Assembly (NCBI GenBank): GCA_035299025.1
Contig: DATGXK010000019.1
Span: 1-64,000 of the forward strand
Direction: 5' to 3'
From: Leadbetterella sp035299025
GTDB taxonomy: Bacteria; Bacteroidota; Bacteroidia; Cytophagales; Spirosomataceae
Length of the DNA stretch: 64,000 nucleotides
Shown here: positions 9,469 to 17,700 of the stretch, piece by piece
Position numbering within the stretch: the stretch's first letter is position 1
Layout: each line of letters starts with the position of its first letter
Notes under the pieces: model-generated
Seen by the model: the letters and a program-made list of their open reading frames with translations, nothing else
The model's database searches: none
What the model was told of the DNA's origin: nothing
Made by a program: the position numbers and the translations under genes

Positions 9469-9640
9469 GGCGTTTAAAATAGAAAAAAAAATCGTGAGCT
9501 CATTGAGGTATTTTTTGTTGAATACAATAAAACCTATTTCGAAGAGTTTTCTGATACTTTTTCTATTTCAAAGACAAATATCTTTTAAATAGTTAATTTT
9601 AGAGGAAGAGCTAACATTCAAATAGATTAGTCGAATTTAG

Positions 9641-9655
9641 AATTCTTGATAATTA
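9641..9655 (+). repeat. Leader motif copy 1 (before the SRPBCC gene)
   Basis: AATTCTTGATAATTA recurs with a 2-bp insertion at 10304-10320; both copies sit immediately upstream of a start codon. This copy continues into a 19-bp AT palindrome (9651-9669). Confidence 0.5.
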
Positions 9656-9676
9656 TTTTAAAAATAATTCCAAAAA

Positions 9677-10141
9677 ATGATGCCAAACGAAATCTTACAA
9701 ACCACTCCCGACTGCGAAATCGTTAGTACAAGAGTATTTGATGTCAAAATCGAGAACCTTTTTCGCTCTTGGTCCGACCCAAATCATCTTAAAAATTGGT
9801 GGGGTCCGAAGGGTTTTACCAATACCTTTCACGAATTTGATTTCCGTGTAGGTGGAAAATGGAGTTTTGTTATGCATGCTCCTGACAAAGGAAACTTTGT
9901 GAACGAATGCGAATTTATCAAAATCACAGAACCAACTTTGATAGCCTGGAAACGGCATTCAAAGCCACTTTTTCAGGTTTTGGCAACTTTCGAAGCAATA
10001 TCAGCTGACAAAACAAAACTTGTTTTCAAAATGCTCTTTGAGACACCAGAAGAATGTGCCAAAATAAAAGTTTTTGCGGAAGACAAGAATGAAGAAAACT
10101 TTGATAGGCTCGAAGCAGAACTTTCAAAAATGACCGATTGA
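9677..10141 (+). CDS. SRPBCC domain protein (AHSA1/CalC-like)
   Basis: A 154-residue START-like ligand-binding fold of the activator-of-Hsp90-homologue (AHSA1/CalC) family. The hallmarks are VSTRVFDVKIENLFRSWSDP, then HLKNWWGPKGFTN, FRVGGKWSFVMHAPDKG, and a C-terminal helix after FETPEECAK. It is soluble with no signal peptide. The ligand is unknown. It sits upstream of DUF1801 and DinB genes, a set of small stress/detoxification-type proteins often clustered in Bacteroidota. I chose the first M of MMPNE; the second is equally possible. Confidence 0.88.
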   Translation: MMPNEILQTTPDCEIVSTRVFDVKIENLFRSWSDPNHLKNWWGPKGFTNTFHEFDFRVGGKWSFVMHAPDKGNFVNECEFIKITEPTLIAWKRHSKPLFQVLATFEAISADKTKLVFKMLFETPEECAKIKVFAEDKNEENFDRLEAELSKMTD

Positions 10142-10303
10142 AAGATATCTTTTTGTAAAACAGAAAATGAACCACTCTGACGATAGTAAAAAGTATATAC
10201 TTAGTTAAGGAATAGCCCAAACGAAATAACCAATAAAAGTCTGATTTTGAATGACTTCAGTTATTACTTTTCGATAATTCAAAAGCTGATTTGTTTAACA
10301 CAA

Positions 10304-10320
10304 AATTCTTGAGATAATTA
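10304..10320 (+). repeat. Leader motif copy 2 (before the DUF1801 gene)
   Basis: AATTCTTGAGATAATTA matches 9641-9655 except for two inserted bases, and lies 8 bp before the ATG of the DUF1801 gene. Confidence 0.5.
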
Positions 10321-10327
10321 AAAAAAT

Positions 10328-10729
10328 ATGGATAAATCATTAAATCTAAATCTCGAAGTAACAGTGTTTCTGGATGCCCTAAACCACCCATTCAGAGATG
10401 AAATCGAACTTTTGAGGTCTTACATATTGGCGGCTCAGCAAGATTTGACCGAAAATATTAAATGGAACGGGCCAAATTACTGTTTCGACCAAGAAGACAG
10501 AATCACAATGCGGGTACAGCCACTCAAAAAGCAGGCACAGCTAATTTTTCATAAAGGAGCAAAAAAACAAGAACAGCCAAAAGATAGATTAATTTCAAAC
10601 AAGAGTAGGTTGTTAGATTGGAAAGAAAACGACAGAGCAGTGGTTACTTTCAAAAATAAAGAGGAGATAGAAAACTCCCTCGCAGACTTGACCGACATCG
10701 TAAAAGAATGGATAACTGCAGCCAAATGA
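10328..10729 (+). CDS. DUF1801 domain-containing protein (YdhG-like)
   Basis: A 133-residue small soluble protein of the YdhG/DUF1801 family, whose biochemical role is not established. Visible family pattern: LNHPFRDEIELLRSYIL near the N-terminus, ENIKWNGPNYCFDQED in the centre, MRVQPLKKQAQLIFHKGAK, and a C-terminal VVTFKNKEEIENSLADLT. It overlaps the next gene by 4 bp (ATGA), showing translational coupling with the DinB protein. Confidence 0.85.
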   Translation: MDKSLNLNLEVTVFLDALNHPFRDEIELLRSYILAAQQDLTENIKWNGPNYCFDQEDRITMRVQPLKKQAQLIFHKGAKKQEQPKDRLISNKSRLLDWKENDRAVVTFKNKEEIENSLADLTDIVKEWITAAK

Positions 10730-11169
10730 GAGACTTTTTTAAGGAGCTTTTTGAATATAGCCATTATTACAACCAAAAATTGGCAGAGATTTATGTCGCA
10801 AATCCAGCCATCATATCAGAAAAAGCCATTGGGCTTTTCAATCATATCTTGAACGCACACCAAATTTGGAACAACAGGATATCTCCTACCCTTCCAGCCT
10901 TTGGTGTTTGGCAAATTCACGATATAAAAGATCTTAAAGACATTGATAAGGCCAATTTTGAATATTCGCTACAAATTCTTGAAGATGTAGATTTCAACCA
11001 AAAAATCAGTTATTTCTCTTCAAAAGGAGAGCCATTTACCAAAGATGTAAAGACAATACTGTTTCATGTCGTCAATCACTCCACTTATCATAGAGGCCAA
11101 ATAGCGACTGAATTCAAACAAAATGGCATGAAGCCACTACCAAGCGATTATGTGCTCGATAAAAGATAA
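10726..11169 (+). CDS. DinB family protein
   Basis: A 147-residue four-helix-bundle protein of the DinB/YfiT superfamily, which includes metal-dependent thiol (for example bacillithiol) S-transferases. The potential metal-ligand histidines are seen in GLFNHILNAHQIWNNRI and VVNHSTYHRGQIATEF, in the positions usual for the family. The ATG at 10726 was chosen because it overlaps the DUF1801 stop (ATGA) and begins the conserved first helix RDFFKELFEYSHYYN; an upstream in-frame start at 10708 would lie inside the previous gene. A bacillithiol YtxJ protein is encoded elsewhere in the window, which fits, but does not prove, a thiol-transferase role. Confidence 0.88.
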   Translation: MRDFFKELFEYSHYYNQKLAEIYVANPAIISEKAIGLFNHILNAHQIWNNRISPTLPAFGVWQIHDIKDLKDIDKANFEYSLQILEDVDFNQKISYFSSKGEPFTKDVKTILFHVVNHSTYHRGQIATEFKQNGMKPLPSDYVLDKR

Positions 11170-11495
11170 GATCTAACATCCTTGAAAAAATAGACACATT
11201 TCTTTCCAAAAGAAGCCAAATACACAGGCCCATCTTACCGAATAATAAAAATTTTGCACATCACACTTTGCGGTTACAGGAAGTAGAAAGCCTAAAAGTC
11301 CGCAGTTTGCATATTCATAAACAACTAATAGACAACACCTTACGAATAAACAACAAAAACCTATCCCATAATTCAGTTACTATTAGGGTAAAAAACGGTC
11401 AAAAAAAAGTAGTTTGCCGTTTAATAAATTAGGTGTTTTTACGCTAAAAAAGCGGAATTTCTATAGTTTATTTTGCAATACAAAAAGTAACAAAA
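11170..11495. other. Intergenic region upstream of the small membrane ORF
   Basis: About 326 bp with no convincing open frame. The last 100 bp contains A-runs and two similar segments (TAAAAAACGG near 11392 and TAAAAAAGCGG near 11445), and a TTTATTTTGC stretch near 11467-11476 that could be the -7 region of a promoter for the 49-residue ORF. No known riboswitch or RNA gene was recognised. Confidence 0.4.
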
Positions 11496-11645
11496 ATGAA
11501 TCTATTAAATACGCTAAACATTCTCGGTGAGTTCAGTTTTTCACTTTATCGGATAGATCTGATTTTCATATTGCCACTTTTACTTATTATTGGCTTGTAT
11601 GAATTATTTACTTTGGTACGCTCAAAGAAATATAATAAATATTAA
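11496..11645 (+). CDS. Putative small membrane protein, 49 residues
   Basis: A short frame with an ATG at 11496 and a TAA at 11643-11645. The N-terminal half is amphipathic (MNLLNTLNILGEFSFSLYRI), the middle is one strongly hydrophobic helix (LIFILPLLLIIGLYELF), and the end is basic (VRSKKYNKY), which would sit in the cytoplasm. An A-rich leader (CAAAAAGTAACAAAA) typical of local starts precedes it, and a strong terminator follows 47 bp later, so it looks like an independent transcription unit. No homologue is recognised; it could be a small regulatory membrane peptide or a chance frame. Confidence 0.5.
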   Translation: MNLLNTLNILGEFSFSLYRIDLIFILPLLLIIGLYELFTLVRSKKYNKY

Positions 11646-11692
11646 AATATTGAAGGTTTTTACTTCATAATGGTTAGGGTTAAATGCAAACG

Positions 11693-11722
11693 TGCCGACT
11701 TCTTGGTCGGCATTTTTGTTTA
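11693..11722 (+). terminator. Rho-independent terminator after the small ORF
   Basis: TGCCGAC and GTCGGCA form a perfect 7-bp stem around a 6-base loop, followed by TTTTTGTTT. It separates the small-ORF unit from the giant Ig-like gene. Confidence 0.88.
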
Positions 11723-11787
11723 GAAAAGATAACAGACTTTTTTGATTTTGCCAATATCATATTATATTTAAGGTTTAATCTCCCGCT

Positions 11788-14700
11788 ATGAGATACACCA
11801 CTATAAAAACCATATTAATTCTCACATTGTGTTATTTATCAAGCTATTCGCAAAGCCCGAGCTTTGTAAGTAACCTCAATTTTGCCACCAGTTTTGTTTG
11901 TCACGACGGGCAAATGACCCTCAATGCCACAGTGGCCAATGCCGAGTCTTATCAATTCCAAAAGAGGAATGAATCCACCAATCTTTGGGAGAATATCAGC
12001 GGCGGGTCCGGCTCTATTGCCTCCTCACCCTCTGTGGTAAGTTATACTTTTTTTGGGATTACTGAAAATATTACGACAAGGCTGATCATTTCAAAAAACA
12101 CAGTTGAAACTATCAGCAACGACATAACAATTTCGCCACAAAGACCAACTTTTAATTTTCAGCCGCTTGATATTACCCAATGCAACGGACTAAATGCCGT
12201 TTTCCGACTTTCGGCTTCTGGAACAGGCACTTTGACCTATCAATGGCAGTTGAACTCTGGTGGTGTATTTCAAAATATCTCAAACGGATCTGAGTACTCA
12301 GGAGCTACAACGCCAAACATGACTGTTGTAAATCTGGCAAACAATGAAAACGGAAAGGTTTTCAGATGTCTAGTGAAAGATGTTAACAATTGCGAAAATT
12401 ATAGCAACGGCGTCACTTTGTCGGTAAATCAATTGAGCACAACCGTAAACCCTACAACGGCCACAGCCTTTTGCGAGGGACAAAATGTACAGTTTTCGGT
12501 GACAACAAATGTAGGGCAAGCTCTAAATTACGACTGGCAACTCAGACGAAGCTCCGACCCCAACTATATATCCTTAATAAGCTCTGAGAGGTTCGAAAAT
12601 GTTAATACTGCAGTATTAAAAGTTAACGGAATTCTTCCCATCGAAAGATCCTACAAGCTAAATGTAACTTACCAAAATTTAACACAAAACACAGACGGCT
12701 CCAGAAACACTGGAACATGTATAAAATCAGCCGAAAGAGCCAATTACACCATAAGAGCACGGCCCGCTCCTCCAACTCAAATAGCGGATGTTTTTAGATG
12801 CGGTCCTGGTAAAATCTCAACCTCTGTGATTTCGACAAACAACATTTTTTGGTATTCTGATAGCACATTGGGACCAATTATAAGTAATAATCTTAGTTTT
12901 TCAAGCCCAACATTGACAACGAGCACCAAATATTTTTACAGCCTAAAAGATGCTAATCAATGTGAAAGCTATAAGCGTGTATTTGAGGCAGTTATCAGGC
13001 CTGTTCCGAGTCAAATCTTTGAAAAAAATCTAAATATTTGCCCTTCAGAGAATAAATTCACGTTAAATTTTAGCTCAATAAACCACTCTCCTACAAATAT
13101 TTACATCCATAAAACCAGTCCTACTTTAACCGATTTTGTAGAAATAAATGCCGCTACATTTAGTAATATTTTTGATGTGCCGGTACCTGTGAACAGTCTT
13201 AGTGGAAACTATAAGTTCAAAGTTTTTTCACAAAACCAACATTGCTTTTCAGATACAGCCACTATAGACCTTACGGTAAAAGTACCTACTACAATCAGCA
13301 GTTCTCCGGCTTCGCTAAATATTTGCGAAGGAAGTCAACACACTTTCGACGTTCAATATCAAGCCGAAAATCCATCCTCTATCAATTGGTACAAGAACAA
13401 CAATCTAATAACCGACCAAAACGCCAGTACGCTTGTAATGGAGAACATCTCACTGGCCGATGGTGGGGTTTACAAGGCTGAAATAATTGGAAATTGTGGA
13501 ACAGCCTTCTCTACTGATGCCAACCTTGAAGTTTTACCTAAAACCATCATAACTAAACAACCAAAAAATACAATAGTTTGCCAAAATGGAACTACCAAAT
13601 TTACAGTAGAAGCTACCGGAGCTGGTATTTTGAACTACCAATGGAAATTTAACAATGTGAATATTGGAACCAATTCTCCTGAATTATCACTCTCAAACGT
13701 ACCGATAAATTACCATAACGCTATCATAAAATGCATCATTACTTCTGACTGTGAGCCGGTTCTTACTACTGACGAAGTATTGCTTTTGGTTGACGACTTA
13801 CCTTCTGCACCAATCGTAAACAATACCCAAGGTTTTTGTAAAAGCATACAAACGGGAACGCTGATAGCCACGAGCTTAGCAAATCATACACTAAATTGGT
13901 TTGACGAAAACAATCTTCCTTTGAGTAGCAATCAAATTGATATTTCCTCTATTTACAGTAAACCTTTTTATGTATCTCAAAAAGACTCAAACCAATGCGA
14001 AAGCCCGAAAGCATTAACACAAGCAACAGTAAATGAGCCATTTAGCTTAAACGCTACGCCTGACAAATATGATATTTGTTCAGCAGGCCTGTTTAATAGG
14101 AGTACTGTAATTTCAAGTACAATTTTGCCTGACGAATTTGACAAAAATGGAATAAATTTTCAAATTTTTCGAAACAACATACTAATTTCTAGCAACTTAA
14201 CTGGAGAATTCTCCGTTGACACCGAGGGTACTTATAAAATAAAAGCCACAAAAAATTATTGTTCTGATTCTTCAGAGATTGTGATTCAAGCACTTCATAC
14301 AAGCCTCAGCATAACTCCAACCATAAATGCAATACATCAAGTTTGCAAGAATAGCGACTTGGCAATCAGTGCCTCTGGTGGTTTTATAGGTGGCAACTTT
14401 TTTTGGTACAACTCCGCAAATTCTCCTTTTCAGTTTTCATCGGGGAACGAAATCATCATTGAGAACATCAACTCGCCTGTATCATACTATGTAGCATACG
14501 GTATTACAACTAATAATGTATATTGCGAATCTCCACGTGCAAATACTGCCGTGCAAATCAAACCAGATTTGGAAATTTCTGCTACTGTAAGCGATACAAG
14601 CTGTGCAAATACAAATGATGGAAACGTAAATTTGAGCGTTATCAATGGTCAATCTCCTTATACTTTCACGCTAAACACCAATTCAAATTCAACAGGCTTT

Positions 14701-17700
14701 TTTAATAATCTAGTGGTAGGAAATTACAAAACCACGGTTGTGGATGCCGAAGGTTGTACAGGCGAGAAAGATTTTTCAATTGCCCAAAGTCCGGGGGTAA
14801 GCATTACACAACAACCCACTGATATTCGAAGGTGCAGAACCAATATCGCCAATTTCACCATTATAGCCACAAATTATGACCAATTGGTTTGGGAAAAGAA
14901 ATTGCCTAATTCCGCTCAATTTGAGGTGATTGCCAACGAGTCTGGGCTAAATTTACGATTGGAAAATATAGGTAATGCCACCAACCCACACCTATCAGTT
15001 TATAGAGCCAAACTTTCGAAAAATGGATGTGTGGTTTATAGCAACGAAGCTGCACTTTTTGTAAACTCCATAACAGGTACCGCATCAGCAAAGGCAATTT
15101 GTGAAGGCTCCAACATCTTACTTGACCTCAACGAGTATACGATTATTGGTGAAAACAAAAGTTATCAATGGCAATATAGACCAGGTACGTCTGGCAATTT
15201 CCTCGACTTGAGTTCCAAAACAGAAGAAAAACTAGCATTTGTCAATATTCAAAACGCAGCAGCCGGATACTATCGTTGCAGAATAACATTTGATAATGGG
15301 AGCGGAAATTCGTGTGTCATAAACTCCTCGACGTCTGGATTTAAACTTAATGTTGACATTCCAGAAACGCCTAACTTGTCGGGTGAGAAAACTATTTGCA
15401 ACGGACAGTCAACCCTACTCTCCGCAACCAACTGCTCGGGAATACTAACTTGGTCGGATGGAAAAACTGGAATGACTAACTTGGTAAATCCAACCACAAC
15501 GACCACTTATACAGCCCACTGCAACACTGGCACATGTACGAAAGTTTCGATAAATTCAATAACCATTACAGTAAATGAATCCCCAACAACTGCTCCCACG
15601 ATATCGATTTCAAAAACCAAATTTTGCAATGCAGAAAACATACAAATTACTGCCAGTAACTGTACAGGACAAGTAATTTGGAGTAATGGAAGTAGCGGGC
15701 ATCAGCTAGAAATTATGGCTACTGAGAGTTTCAGTATTTCGGCACATTGTGTTTCTCAAAACTGCCAATCGCCTGAAAGTCAAATACTCCATGTTTTTGT
15801 TTATCCAATACTAAGCCCCGGTACTATAAGTTCTAGCTCATCAAAAAACTGTTCCGGGTTTAATCCTCCGACTATCAATAGCCTAACGAGTCCTTCCGGA
15901 GGCAATATTCAGTGGCAAAAATCAGAAAACTGTACTTCTGAAAACCCAACTTGGGCCGATATGTCAGGTGAAGCAAACCTGACTTACAATCCGCCAGCCC
16001 TGATTACAAGTACCTGTTTCAGAAGAAAAACAAGCGATTCCTGCCAAACAGTTTATTCGAATTCTATCTTTTTTGAGATTGTGCCAGACCCCGTCATCAC
16101 CGTTTCTGCCGATAAATCTAATGTCTGTTTTGGGCAAAAACTTGTGCTCAATAAATCCGTCATTGGCGGTGAAGGAATTTGTAATATTCAGTGGCAAATC
16201 AACAAAGTATCGGGTGCTGTGTCGTCTACTTTTTGGCAAAACCTTAGCGTAACAGATGCTTTAGAATTTCAGAACACCAACACAGGCGTCGACAGTATTT
16301 TCTATTTTAGGGCGAGGATCGACTGCCAAAATAGCTCTTGCAATATCGCCACTTCCAATGTCGTTTCGGCCATCTTTCATCCTGAAATGGTACTGAACAC
16401 CGCTTTTAATGACTCCACGATATGTGCAGGCACTTCCATTACCCTAGCCAGCACAGGCTGCAAAGGACAAATCCTCTGGTCCAACGGACAAACTTTGGCT
16501 CAAATTACCGTTGCACTATCTGAAAGCACCAGTTACACCGTCTTTTGCAAAAATGATTGTCAGGAGGTGTCAAAATCTTTTAATATTTCTGTGGTGGCCG
16601 GGATAGATAAACCAATTAATACCACTCCAGCAAGTGTAATTCTTCCTTCGAGTTTGATTTTCTCGGCCAATGGCCAAAATCTAAAATGGTATGACGCAGA
16701 ATTTGATGGTAACCAATTGAGCCAAGCACCTGTTGTAAGTATAGCTGGCAGTCACACATATTGGGTAAGTCAAAAAATTGGACTCTGTGAAAGTGCTAGA
16801 CTGGAAATCACATCAATTTTACTTCCAAAGCTGGAAATCGTTGCACAGCCTTCTTCAGCTATCAATTGTTTCGGAAATACAACTAGTATCAAAATACAAG
16901 CAAGTGGTAGTGGTCTAATAACTTACAAATGGCAGCGTAAAAGACCCACAGATCCACTTTTTAGTGATATTGAAAACACACAAACATCTATTTTAAACTA
17001 CCCCACAAACGAATTAAAAATACAAAGCTCAGGCAATACTGAAAGCCCTGACAATACGAAATTCAGATGTGTAGTGACGGACGAAAACTCAACAATCACT
17101 AGTTCTGAAATCGTACTTAATGTCAATCGCTTGGCAGGAGCATTGACGAATCAAAAGCTTTGTATCGGCAACAATTTCAGTATTAATCTTAATCAAACAC
17201 ATCAAATCCAGGGTATTCCAAGCAAAATACAATGGCAACAACGTATCGGAACAGATTCTGAATGGATAAACTTGAGCGATTCGGCCAACATTACTGGCAC
17301 AAATTCGATAGAGCTCAAAATTCAAAACCTCACTCTTGAAAACCAAAAGCAATATCGCTGTTCGGTATTGTTCAATTCTTCATCCGGCACTTGCACTGAG
17401 ACCACTGACCTTATGTCATTATCTATTAACGGCTACCCACAGAATCCAGCCAATATAGGATTTGAATTTTGTCAGAACGAAAATTCACCAAAAATAGAAT
17501 TATATGAGCCTAAAGACATTGAAGTAATTTGGTATGCTTATGGAAGTAAATTACCCTCCAATAAACAACCCATTATTGACACAAAAACCCCTGGTAATCA
17601 AGTCCATTACTATTCATTCAGAAATTCGGCAGAATGTGAAAGTGCCAAAGCTGTATTACAAGTAATAATTCACCCCGAACCTCCGAAACCTTTCAGTACA

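Noticed and set aside
9651..9669. A 19-bp AT palindrome (AATTATTTT/AAAATAATT) as a terminator
   Set aside because: It has no GC core and no T-run and sits in the A-rich leader right before a start codon; AT-rich palindromes are expected by chance here.
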